64,000 nt of DNA from Schizochytrium sp. TIO01 (Eukaryota > Sar > Bigyra > Thraustochytrida > Thraustochytriidae). The translations under genes were made by a program, and so were the position numbers. The stretch covers positions 1,882,501 to 1,946,500 of the forward strand of contig SMSO01000032.1 of assembly GCA_004764695.1 (NCBI GenBank), read 5' to 3'. The notes below the pieces were generated by a model. That model saw only the letters and a list, made by a program, of their open reading frames with translations, was not told where the DNA came from and ran no database searches. Shown in pieces: positions 1 through 12,306 of this stretch (position 1 is the stretch's first letter; each line of letters starts with the position of its first letter).

Positions 1-827
1 TAGGGTCGAAGAATGACCGAATGGAATACTCGAAAAGGAATTCATTTATCTTTGATGAAATGATCGAAAGTTTGAACTTTCTTTCGATCGGCAGCAAAGA
101 GACAGAAAGAGAGAGAGAAAGAGAGAGAGGCTCTGTGGGCCTTGGAAAAGCCGCCTGCTCAGGGAATTGGGAGAAGCTGAGCCGCAGAGAGAAGAGCCTG
201 CTTGCTCCCCACGGCAGAAACTCCAAAGGCACCGGAGTCTGAGCCCTTGGAGTTCCCTCCCGCAAGCTGGACGAGCCATTATCAGAAAGTCAAAGAAGAA
301 GAAGGAGAACGGGAAAAAATCGTCACAATTTAATTGCTTTTAAAAACATTTAAAAGATAGACTTAGATATAAATGTATAACTCCACCTGTGGACAGATTC
401 TCGACAGCGGAGTGGCTCCCAGGCCGAGGAAGCACTCAGTATGAGCTGCAGAGAAGGCCTAAAGCCATAGTGTCTGCGGCGACTTCCTTCGAGACGTCCA
501 GGCGACCAATGAGTGATATCACGCGCTTCTCTCGTTCTTTCTGTCTTAAAAAAAAAAAATGAAATTCAATCCTCGTATATACTACTTTCCTACCTATTCA
601 ATAGTCTGAGCAGGCAGAGCGATCCGGGAGCCTCCCGTGCCCCTCCCTTTACTTGGAGAAAGAAAACACTGGCTGACTAGGTAGTATAAGGTACGGAGAA
701 ATAAAGAGCAAAAGAGCTGCGATGACGACGACGACAATGCTCACTTCGCATTCCATAAACTAGCTAGTTACTTATTCAGCCTGAGTTGGCAGGCGCGGCG
801 CTTTCTTTCTTTCTTCCTTTCTTTCTT

Positions 828-1092
828 GTTTGTTTGTTTGTTTGTTTGTTTGTTTGTTTGTTTGTTTGTTTGTTTGTTTGTTTGTTTGTTTGTTTGTTTG
901 TTTGTTTGTTTGTTTGTTTGTTTGTTTGTTTGTTTGTTTGTTTGTTTGTTTGTTTGTTTGTTTGTTTGTTTGTTTGTTTGTTTGTTTGTTTGTTTGTTTG
1001 TTTGTTTGTTTGTTTGTTTGTTTGTTTGTTTGTTTGTTTGTTTGTTTGTTTGTTTGTTTGTTTGTTTGTTTGTTTGTTTGTTTGTTTGTTTG
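828..1092. repeat. (GTTT)n tetranucleotide array, about 66 copies
   Basis: A perfect, uninterrupted run of GTTT/TTTG units spans about 265 bp. It is preceded by a CTTT-rich stretch (801-827) and followed by a decayed tail (to about 1118). It is open in all three forward frames and encodes an artificial FVCL repeat, so ORFs through it are spurious. It is the longest simple repeat in the window. Confidence 0.98.
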
Positions 1093-1910
1093 AAGTTGTT
1101 TGTTTGTTTGTTCGTCTGTGCGTTTGTTAGCCCAAATAAACGCTTGAAGCCGGCGGCGTCATCACGGCCAAACTCTTTCTAAGAGCAACACTGCGATGAA
1201 TGCGAATGACAAAGATTCAATCGCGCAGCTTTTACTGTTTCTTCTTTTAAAGAGTGAGCTCAAGAAGAAAAGTGACGGCGATCTCGACCGCAGTACACGA
1301 CTGTCGATGACGAGGATGACGCCCAACCCATGCGGCGCTGAGAAAACCTCTACGAACCTGGCCATACCAATCAATTCCTCGATTCGGCAGATGAAGGAAG
1401 CCTCCGTCGCACCGCAGCGAAAGGCGCAGCGAAAGTACTCGCGGTCCATTGAGCTATCTCCCAAGCCGGAGGGAGCCTGAGAAACCTCAAGCCAGCAAGC
1501 CGGGAAGCCCGCGAGCTCGAGGAGTGCCATAGATTTGTTTGCGGCTCGAGAGGGCGCCGCCGCGAGAAGAGGATCTCAATGAAAGGGATGAATTGCGAAA
1601 AGATAGGCCAACAAACCCCTTCGAGGTTGGTTAACTCACACGGAGCACTTAGAACTCATTGAAATCGAAAAGTCACAGCTGATCTGGCGCAGGACCGCCT
1701 TCGCTCTGGGTGACAGACAAAACAAACACGGCGCGTGAAGGCCGTTGAAAGCGATTGCTGCTTTTCGCGAGTCTAGCGATCTCGGGCTTTTCAAGCGGCG
1801 CTTACGAATCTGACCTGAGGCTGCTTCGAAATGACTTGGGCACAGCGCATCGAAGGTTGATTCGGATCGCTCGTTTCAGTTGCATGCGCCGCCACGGACC
1901 CAGATTCGAA

Positions 1911-1952
1911 GCGATGCGATGCGATGCGATGCATGCGATGCGATGCGATGCG
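1911..1952. repeat. GCGAT pentanucleotide repeat with central GCATGC
   Basis: Short tandem array of GCGAT units on both sides of a GCATGC palindrome, in a slightly GC-richer patch. No gene context is recognised. Confidence 0.85.
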
Positions 1953-3351
1953 CGGCGTGAATTTATTATTGGTCACCTTCTCCCTGAAGAAGAGGTGTAC
2001 GAGTACTCTCTGTTGAAGAAAAGATGGCGGGCGTTGCCAAGCTCATTCAATCGAGCCGAGCAATTCAAGATATTTGTCTTTTCTGCTCGATGCCTCACGG
2101 TCGATGATATTTTGGGGGAGTTCTTTTCATTTATAGGCACTGTTTACTTACCTCCTATCTCTCATCAGTTGCAAAATGCTTTTAGGATCTCAAAGAAAAC
2201 ACCTTCTTTCTATCAAGTGTGCTTTCGCCCTCTCGAGTATTGACAGCCTTGTTTCATTTTCGTATAAAATGATGAAGGGAGAATAAAAGCGCCTTGTGCT
2301 CTCTGTTTTCCTCAAGGCTGAGAAGCGGAAAGGACACCGTAGCTCGCAATGCTGCAGCTCTCGTTTCTCAGGGCTCAATCGCGGCGTCTTGAAATCATCG
2401 TCGCATGGCTCGCCCATTAGTAGCTATATGATAAAAAGGCACAGATATTTTCTGATTTTAAAATCTCATTTTCAATGCAGCGGGCGGCAACTTGAATTTG
2501 ATTTGAGGTCACTTGGATGAATTTTAAAGACGCGGCCCCTGAGATCAACTGATTATCAGGCCGTTCGGAGGTCCTCGGAGCCGCCACCGCTGTGGACAGA
2601 GAAAGCCTTTTGCTTCGGGATCCGCTCGTATGCTCCATGCCGGAGGCGGTGGTCTGTCCTATGATGCTCTTCTTCGGGACTCTGATGAGTCCCACTGCTT
2701 GGAAAAGCAAATATTTTTACCTTAATTTCAATAAGGCTGTAGGATGTGCATATCTTTTGAGGTGGGTGTCATGGGTTGCCTTGAAGAAGAAGCGCGTACC
2801 TTCTGTCGCTCTTGAAATGTTTAGTTAGTTAGCTAAACCCTTTCAAAGCTCAAAGCTCGCGGGTATCCTTGAGCCCCATCGATCTTCACAGAACTTTTTA
2901 CTTTTTCACTTTTACATTAAATTTTAGATTAAAAACGTTTTGTTTTAAATTAAAATTGTTTTTAGATGGGCAACCTCATCATGAGATGGTTATTGACTTG
3001 TGAGCTCTGTACATCAGAAGAAAGTACAGACAGAAGTAAAGAACCTCCTCTATGATTAAGGGTGTGCCGGGAACGCCTTCCAAAAGGGCGGGTTGCGGAG
3101 GTGGACGCACAATAATGATGGGTCATGGCGACGACCGTTCTTAGGAAGAAAGCGGGGGCAGCATTGCTGTTGGCAATGATTGATGAATCGAAAATTTTAC
3201 TATTACATACATGGTCAACTTTCCTTTTATTGATGCGTGAATATACAAGCAAGTATTTTAGTTGTATTTTTTTCTAATTTTATAAAACTAAATCAATAAA
3301 ACAAAATTAAAATCGTAGAATATCCGTGCAGCCTCGCCAGGCTAGCTAGGT

Positions 3352-3398
<47 letters not shown>

Positions 3399-3431
3399 AA
3401 TATTTACATACATACATGCATACATGCATAC
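3352..3431. repeat. (GAAA)12 array followed by ATAC/ATGC tetranucleotides
   Basis: A perfect GAAA array (3352-3400) is followed by an ACAT/GCAT tetranucleotide stretch (about 3407-3431). Both lie in non-coding sequence. Confidence 0.95.
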
Positions 3432-4484
3432 ATCCAGGGAGATGCTCCTGCTTTAGACTGCCATGCCTGGCTGCTCGGAAAACGGATACGCGAGCGGGCG
3501 TACATTCGATGAGGAGAAGTAGGAACGAGTGGCAGGCTGGCTGGCTTACCGAGGGTTCTGACCTGACGATTAAAATACTTCGAACATCAGTTAGCACTTT
3601 TGTACTTGTAATATGCCCACCGGTGTGAAATTGAGATCAAGTGGGTTCGTGATTTTCTCATGCTTTAGGGGTGAAAGAAGAGAAGTTCTTTCTTTGTCCG
3701 AACTGCAAGAATGGAATAAACAGTGCAACAGACACACCGACGCACAGTGAATAATTTGTTTTAAACTTTGCTCCTTTGTCCTGCCAGATATGTGTACTTT
3801 TGTTGTTCTAGCTAGGCCCTTTCAATTGATACTGGCTCCTGTCGGGAGGTTTTTATGTTCTCTGCATTCATAATCACTTCGGTCGATCGGGCTTTCAAAC
3901 AGGAGGTAATTGCAACGTCGATGCTGTGGTTTCCTTCGAGGAGGTAGCTTGCTGGTATGGCCGAGCCTCCACGGTCTCTTGCATTTTGGCCCTTTCCAAG
4001 GCATATCCTTTTTAGAAATTAAAAGAAAAGAAAGAAAAAAACTCAGAAACAGAATACATCCTATTGAGTCTCCTTTCAAAAAGCAGCAATAATAACAGAT
4101 GACATTGCCTGATCGAACAGCAAAAAAACTTGCGTCGCTTGAATTTCCTCAGAAATCGACAAAAAGGATAATTTATTAAAAAAATAGCCTGAATTTTAAT
4201 TTTAAAATCATGTAAAAGATCTACGTTAAAACAGTGAGGCTAACTACATGATTGCTGCTGCTGTCACCTAGTTACCCACCACTTCCGCATAAGATTTCCT
4301 GTTGGATCAACTGCTCGAAGAATTTTGTTTGGTTTAGTTTGTTTGCCATTTTGTTTGTGGTTGGTTGTATGTTGGTAAGTTTGTTTGTCCTGTTTACTCA
4401 TGTTCATTTATGCCGTGACCTTCTTCTTCTTCTTCTTTTAATTATTTTTATTTTTATTTTTAATAATATTATTATTATCTTCTT

Positions 4485-4524
4485 GTCTGTTCGTCTGTTC
4501 GTCTGTTCGTCTGTTCGTCTGTTC
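4485..4524. repeat. Five tandem copies of GTCTGTTC
   Basis: A perfect octanucleotide repeat just after CTT- and ATT-rich simple sequence (4420-4480). Non-coding. Confidence 0.95.
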
Positions 4525-7500
4525 GGAACTTCGAGGAGACTGCTTCGAATTCAGTGAGCGCAGGAAAAGATGTGTCCGCGAAGCAAACCCACAGAGCGAG
4601 CCCTCCGTCCCTCCTTAAAGCCATCATCATTTCTTAGAAAACCCCTCTTTAAGCTCTTTGGGAAGAGCAAGAGATGGAGTCAACAGAGAGAGAGACAGAG
4701 ATCCTCAAAGAAATTGCAATCACAGATCGTACGAGGTACTAGACACCAGCTACCAGTATCGTTAGTCGCTTCCACCCTCCTCCTGCGTCAAGAAGACGAC
4801 GGAAGAGATAACACACGCAAAGGTTATGATGAGATGGGTGAGAGGACCTTTCACGCACGCAATCAGACAGACACACACGCACGACCAGCAGGCAAGAATA
4901 GCTGAGAGGCTACGGGCTTTGACAACTTAGCTAACGACCTCGATTGGTAGCGATGGGTTTGATTCGCTTAACTTCTCGCAAACTAGGATGCTTCATTAAT
5001 TGATACAACAATGAATAGACCTAGTATCTTTCTGTATTATCTATGTCTTATCCTGTTGGCTCTTCACAGTCTCCTTCAAGCTCGTAAGGATCAAGCCGAG
5101 ACTGAAGAGAGATACTCATACGCACACTCGCACACACGCAATACGAGTGCTACTAGAACGTAAGGAGACTTGGCGGCTCCCAAGAGTACAGGAGCAATTA
5201 GATCGATTGAAAAGCACGGCATCAAATCACAGCTCCTCGCTCCTTTCCGCCCCTACAATACAGCCGCCATTTCGAATGTGAATCGTTCTAATGTAATGGC
5301 GGTACACACGTACACACACGTTCTCTCTCTCTCATTTTCTCTCTGCTTATCGAAGGAGGAGACCCCCAATCGTCTCCCTTGTGCCGAAGAACAAGCGGTA
5401 GCAGCCCATAAGTCCAGTGGATGTAGTGAACTTTGAATAGACTGAACAAGCAGTTCGCACCTGAACAGCCTTCTGCGCTGTTTGGCAGAAAGATGAAAGC
5501 ACTGATTTTTCAAGCTCTAGAGCAAGAAGTTGGAATTTCTTGGGATTTGCAATGCAGACCAAGGCAACTTCGGATGAAGCCTTGAAAATGACAAAGTAGC
5601 ATTCGAATGGGCATTTAAAGTGGGCGAAAGACTACAGCGAATAGAGGCTCAGTTTGATTCACGTGCCCAATAATTTTGTAATTCGAAACAATTTCAGAAT
5701 AATGGGGGAAAACGCGGTGCCCACGCGAACTGAAGTTTTATAAAGACTACCACCGTGGCAAGCCGAACTCTATATGCGCGCTGCTCGCATAATGAATGTG
5801 TACAGCCGTAGCACCAGCTCTATGAGGCGATCAGCTCTAGCAGATATCTGAACTTGAGCAAGTTAAGCCAAGATTACAAAGATATTCTTTCCCTCTTTAA
5901 AATAATATTTTATGTAAAAATGAAAAAAAAAAAGTGAAAGTAACAAAATAATTTCTTTTTTTTTTTTTAAATCTTGAGTATCCAGAATCATTTACCCGTG
6001 GCTGGGATCTATCAATATAAACGGTGCAGCATTTCTGCTTTTGGAGAAAACACTGATGGACCAAAACTCGTTGGTAGGGAGCGAGATGAAACAAAGCCTT
6101 GTGTATCTGCAATCCATTTTCATTGTGGACTCTTCAAATTACACCTAGGATGAAACGTGTCAAATCCGGAGGTAGCTAAGCAGGTAGAAATACAGGTAAT
6201 CTTGCGAGCATCTATAGCATGTAATACTCAAAGTAACTCATAGCCATGCGTCTTGTGCTTTTGTCACTATCTTTGATTGTTGTTAATGCTGTCGTAGATA
6301 GTCGTCTACCACATAGAATATAAATGGAATGTGAACTGCCTACCTACTATTACTACCTATGACGAGGGAGGTAGGTACCTTCTTTGGAAGAGGATATTAG
6401 GCGATGGAAAGGGCCAATCCTGAATATCCTCTGGCTTGATAACACACCACACAACACCAATTTAAACGCGCAGCACCCAGTCCAGATGCTCGATTCCCTC
6501 GCCATCATAGGGAACCACGCTCTATCCATTTGGCTGAGCAAAAGGTAGATCGATGGTGTGGAGCAAGCGTCTCTTAATTTTCGTGGGACAAAAGGCACAC
6601 CCTGCATTACCTTCTTTTTTCACTGCCTACCTTCCCGGCAGAGGTGTGCAAACAAAAGGAGGTCGACCAAGATTTACATTAAATTTAAACTTGAAGAAGG
6701 CAAAGCACCTAGGAAGGACACGAGCAACTTTGAACAAGTGAAACGATAGCTTACCTCAATCTGCTAAGCCAGCCTAGAACGCGGCAAGTGTGCACCAACT
6801 TGAATAAATCACGACTTGGATACAAGGCAAACACGAAGGACTTCAGGCTATCGAACCGCCTTTCTACACTCTTGAACGCTTCTAAGCCTAGTGGATACTC
6901 GTAAAATTTGATTTTACAACACACGACGTGTGCATCCACTCGATGATCACTACAACCTTTCTTCACCCTATCGATTACAAGATAAATTAATAATCTATCA
7001 ATCGACCAGGCAAGCATGTGTGAGGCATCTCACATAAACCTGAGAATCACGATGCTATCGTTTTTTCTAAACTTCATAAATAAAATTAATTTCATTTCTC
7101 AAGAGTAAACAATGCTTCAAAAACCATGCATTAAGTCGTTATCGTAATACCTGGCCGTGATAAACCCAGCGAGTGATTGTTTTGGCTTGACAATTTTACC
7201 CGAGCTCAACGACTTTAACCTATTACCTGGAACGAGTGAGAAAGCGATAAATCAGTGATCTTAGCAATCACTGACTGAGAACAACAGCAACCACATTACT
7301 CCTCGTGCCCTTTCAGGAGGAGTTTCCAATACATTTCAATGACTTGACTTTCATGGGAAACCTGACGAAGGCAAACCGCCTTGAGGCGTAAGACCTGACA
7401 CGGAATAGCTAATACGTGAGAGCTCAAGAAGAGCTCATGTAGTCTAGGTGAATCCCTCACCCTGTGCTCCTCCTCCTCCTCCTGGAGATCTCTGATTCCA

Positions 7501-8794
7501 ACTTGGGCCCGAAGAACTCCAAGTTCTCGCGGCTCCGAGACGGCTCGAGGAAGCAACGGAACCTCTACGAACAGGAAAGCACCAAGTGCCTGCCTACCAG
7601 GAAGGCCTCCTCCCACCTGCGATACCATGCGCACGGAAGTTACCGGGCCCTCCCCGGCAGGCACCACGGCGACTCATTGGCAGTATCCATCTGTCTATAT
7701 CTAGTACCTTCTCCAAAGCCAGCCAGCCCGACTTGTGCTGGAGCTGTGCGTACTGCGAGAGAACGCAAAGGTGCCTGCGCCACTGGCAGCCAGCTGGAGG
7801 CCTTGGAGAAACATGCATGGGCTGCAGCCAAGTTGGCCATCCAAGGTACCCAGGTAGTCAAACCACGGCGGCATTCCTTGCGTTAGATCTTGAATCCCGC
7901 AAAACACGCTGCGATGTGTTTAGGCGGGAACGAAGCTGAAATAGGCAGCTAGCTAGCTGGCTGGCTGCTGTTTACTACCTAGGAACTTGGCTTCAAGGCA
8001 GAAAAAACCCCCAAATCGATGCTTGAGACGTAATGGAGACTCGCATCCGCAGAGCCTGCGAGAGTAGGAAAGCAGTCGGTCGAGTTGAAGAGGACGAAGC
8101 CTTCAAGGTCGAGGCTAGAACAGCTTGAGCCCGAGCAGGGCGGGTGGCCTGATGTCGATGGGAGTTCAAAGTAATAAAGTTGAACTTTCTTTGAAGTGTG
8201 ATCCTGGCGCATCATTCACGGCAGCCCAATCGCCACGAAGGAATATGGTGCTTGTTACCTATTGGCTAATGCGGAATGGGCGATAGCAAACAATCTAGTT
8301 CGACTTGATTGAAGATACCCGCTTCGAGCTTGGACGATCGATTGCTTTCTTTCTTTTCTTCTCACAAGCGCGCATGACAAAGCTGAGCGACGGAGGTTCT
8401 CGATCACGGCAGAGGGTTCTCGCGACTGCTGCCTCGAGCGGTCAGGAGGAGGAGGAGGGCTCCTCTCCTTCCTCTGCTCAAGTGCCTGTGCTCCTTCTTG
8501 AACTTGTTCAAGTTGAACTTGTCTTGTTCAAGTTGAACTTGTTGGATGCGTGTGGCTCCACGCCGCCTTCCGTTTCTAATCGATCAGAGCAGTCTTCGTC
8601 TCTGGCTAGACCAACACAACACGGACCCATCGTTGCGAGTGCGTAGGAAACTCAGCGCTACGCCCGTTTCCTGCCGTGAACTCGAGATATTTGATATCAA
8701 ATCGCAAGGTCCCTTCAACTTTCGTTGCCATCACCGATAGACTGACTGACTTACAGACAGCGAAGATCGTTCTTCCTTCCTTCTTCCTCCTTTC

Positions 8795-8836
8795 TTGATT
8801 GATTGATTGAGTGAGTGAGTGAGTGAGTGAGTGAGA
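8795..8836. repeat. GATT then GAGT tetranucleotide array
   Basis: Four GATT units pass directly into seven GAGT units. This one-base switch of the unit inside an array suggests a point mutation that then spread along the array. The flanking sequence is GC-rich and non-coding. Confidence 0.9.
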
Positions 8837-11800
8837 GGTGGACAGAGAGCCTGGGAATCCGAACATAGCGGACGCACTGATCGCGAGGCCCGGCCAAGAG
8901 AGGGCCGAGCCGAGCCGGCGCGGCGCGAGCAGAACTTGTTGTGAAAGAAGGCAGAGAGAAAGGAGGTGCACGCGTCTCCGCGAACAGCGCGAGCAGCCTT
9001 GCTTTTGCAGCAAGGACCGAACTTTGGTTTCTTGCTCCAACTTTTATCTTACTTTCGTTCACTTCTGTGACTTTCTTTATGAATTAAAAAAATAATTAAA
9101 AAAAACTTTCTTGCTGTCGAGTGTTCGTTTGTTATACAATGTTTGATTCATGTTGAACACTGCATATTATACTACGGATTGCTATGCACTAGTTGTTAAT
9201 TTCGAAAATACTTTGTTATTAGTAGTTACTAAAATTATTTGAAAATTAAACGAATAGTCAGGTTAATATTTTTTCCACGATCTTATTGGTACACTTTTTA
9301 AAATGTCTACCATTTATTTGATATTGAAAGAAAAATATAAAAAACTTGATTTTTAGTTTTCTAATTTCAATACTTTAAAAATAATAATAAAAAAAACTGA
9401 CTTTTATTCTTTATTTAAAAAAAAATCATTTTTTTAAAGCTTCTTTTTAAAGAAAGACCTTTATCATATTTCTTTAATTTAAATGATATTGTTAATTTCA
9501 TATCATAATGATTTCTGAAAGCATTAACAAGGCAGTAAAACACTTGACCGATAAGTGAATAAATAGAAAGTGAAAATGCGACAAAGCGCAGTCATCCCAA
9601 TCGTCCAACGAGAGTACCTACCATGATAACTGTCTATTAGTTTGTTTGCTCAATCAATCGCTCGACCGATTCATTCATTAATTATATAATTGATTGATTC
9701 ATTGATTCATTGATTCACTGATTGAATATGGCCGCTCGTCCGAAAACCAACTTCAGAATCCGCACCGAATGAAGTGCCTCGCGCCCTCTACTAGGAAGAG
9801 AGATTGGTGCCAGAGCCGTCTGCAGAGAATGCGCGGCCCGTCAGTCAGTCAGGATATCAGCGTATCGGATACAGGAGGTCCAAAGAAGAAGAAACGCTAA
9901 TTCCTCCACATTATCTCTGCCTTGAGTAAGTAGAGTGCTATGTTGGTGCTGAGTAAGTCTTAAAGAGATCGATACAGCTCCCAGTGCCGATATTGTGAAG
10001 CCTAGTTGGCGTAGGACTTCCAGCCAGTAGGGATATAGTGTGGGAGTGTGCGCCGCCGGAAACAGTGTTTTCTCTCGTCGAGAAAGGGAGACTAAAAGAA
10101 AGTGCCGATGTGAAGGTAGGTACTGCTAGGAGGAGCTAGTAGCTGGGCTAGCGAGCGAGAAGCGCCCTGGGCCTCGTGAAGGTTGATTGCAAAATCAGTT
10201 GCCTGACTTAGAGCACTCAGCTCGGGCGAGACAGCGGCCCTTCGTTAGGTTGTTGTGCTTGATCAGTGCGCTGGCGTGCGATACCGAACTAGAACATTGA
10301 TCGTGAGGCATGCAGGCCGGCCGGCCGACATTCTGCAGAGGTACTCGTTGAATTTGCTGTTATGTTTAAGGGAAATTGCGTACCAAGCTTGAAGTGTCAG
10401 GCCGTGAGGATTTGACCTTTGGCACGCGGAATGTAAATCTCACTTTGCTGCACCACTTACCTACCTACCTATCTACGTAGCTACGCGCTCGTGTCGTGTC
10501 GCATGCCGACCTGAAGGAGTGTAGACACTACTAGTATGAAGAGACAAAGCCACGGCGTGATCTAAGAGGGTTGAAAAGACCAGAAATCGCTTACAAGTTC
10601 AACACAGAAGAGAGCTGTTTGTTCGCTCGAGCTGTGAGTGTTCGCTGGAGAGCGGTTTGCTGCTCGCTCGAGGAGTATGGCCAAATCGTCACACCTTGAA
10701 GGCCTCGCAGCTCTTCTTTGATACATTGCATCGAAAGTGTTTCCTGCAAAATCCATGGCAAGAGAAGAAGAACAAGAACAAGTTGCAGCGCCGGATTTGG
10801 GGGACTTCCTTCCGATGGTATGCAACTTCAAATGGACCCACTAGCATCGCACAAAGATGGCCCGCTGCTGATGCTTTGCCATGATAATCAGCCACTTGCA
10901 TGAGGTTTTGTAAGCTAACTTGCGGTTTGTTTTGCGATGACTGCTATAATTTGCGCAATCTGGGCTAGTAAGAGCCACATGTGAAGCTGGATACTTTGCT
11001 TCTTTGGCACAAAGACCTTCGAATACCATCATCATTGTGCGAAGACTAAAAGAAGGACCGCAAGTCAATAAGTTTGGCAAGCAAATGATACGATTGCAAA
11101 ACACAAGTTCAACACCACTCACAATTTAGCTACACAAGATGAACATTAGAACTGTTATAGAATTCAGTCTCTGAATGTGTAGAGTAGGGGAGTAGGTATT
11201 ATAGTTGCAAAATTAAGTAAATGCGATTACTGTTTTTGATGTTTTCCTCTTTTTCGACCATAATGGTTCATCATGATTGCAGGAACGTGACTGAAACAAG
11301 TAACTTCAAGCAAGCAATATTTACAAGCACTAGGTAGTTCCAGCAAAATAGCCCTGCTGAGTTTGGTGCCCTTTTTAATCAATCAAGAAAGTGACGCCAA
11401 GTTGCTAGAGGTGAATAATTTAACTTAAACCGGAACAACAGTATAGCGCAACACTGGCCACGCTCATAAGCCCACTATGCTGAAATCGTAAGCCTTACTA
11501 TCAAGATACTGTTGCCACCCACCGCTTTCATACTTTTTACGATATTTTTAAATGCTACTTTTGCATTGTTTTTCAATCCTATTGTTAATTATAAGTAAAA
11601 GGTTAAGATCCGGGAGCCTCCCTCTTCCGTTTTTAAACTATCGATTGTTATTGTTGCTTTTATTACCTTCAAGTTGAAATTCGATACCAAGTGCTCGCCA
11701 TAGTTGGATCTGATACATCAAGCTTGCAATTGCTTATGGCTTTTTTTCAGCCTACTATATGGTGCCGTGTACACGGGAGCAACCGTGACAGCTAATTTCT

Positions 11801-11857
11801 GGTCTAAAAATTGTCTATAAGTAGCTGTCTACCTTTTCTAACAATACTCCAAAGAAT

Positions 11858-12306
11858 TCATTTACTTCTGCTTTGAGAGAGATTGTAGGCACTTTCAAAA
11901 GGAAGGTAGTAATAATAACTATCGTCAAAGTAAGGTTGTAGTTTTTGGATCCTCAGAAGCTTGATATCGCACGCCCCCGCAATACAGTTTAATCAAACCG
12001 TGTTAATAAAATTCATAAGCGTTTCATGAAAAGGTTTTACCTTATTTGTCATACTGAAGGATGGATACCTCCCTTCAAATGATTTGTTGCATAAATCATG
12101 GCTTGCGTCCAGCTCTGAAACTTGGGCTACGGGTATCACACGGGTGGCTTCCACTCTTCCCTTTCGAAAAGGTGCCCTAACCAAATAGTTTGAGGAGCTA
12201 ATCGAGGCATTCAGCTGTTGTTCAATCAACGACCGTTTTGTATTGGCTATGGGTGACATGATTTCGGGACAGTCACTCTCCTCCTCGAACATGACTCCCC
12301 TTGTTG
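11858..12306 (-). other. Candidate two-exon coding fragment, unrecognised
   Basis: On the minus strand, a CAG acceptor-like site is followed by an open frame from 12306 to 12041 ending at AATAAG|GTAAAA. The next AG is 81 nt downstream (end of TATCAAG at 11960). Beyond it the same phase stays open to a TGA at about 11858, adding about 33 residues. The predicted intron contains ATTAAC, a plausible branch site, and matches the myosin introns (79 and 110 nt) in size. An adjacent minus-strand frame (about 12640-12328) is also open. No domain is recognised. This is a post-hoc assembly in AT-rich DNA that may equally be a transposon relic or chance. Confidence 0.2.

Larger units (their letters stand above)
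1..10500. other. Gene-poor, microsatellite-rich stretch
   Basis: About 10.5 kb with no gene I can support. Open frames are short, lack recognisable domains and often follow simple repeats. The stretch mixes GC-richer patches (for example around 7.5-7.9 kb and 8.4-9.0 kb) with AT-rich ones (about 9.05-9.6 kb). It contains many tetra- to octanucleotide arrays, listed separately, and recurrent CTACCTAC/GTAGGTAG words (6.34, 10.11 and 10.45 kb). A weak zinc-knuckle-like trace at 7.58-7.94 kb is discussed in the findings. A spliced gene made of very short exons cannot be excluded by eye. Confidence 0.6.

Noticed and set aside
786-1182. ORFs through the TTTG array (FVCL repeats)
   Set aside because: A 4-bp unit without a stop is open in every forward frame; the protein is an artefact. 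The same applies at 53758-54031.
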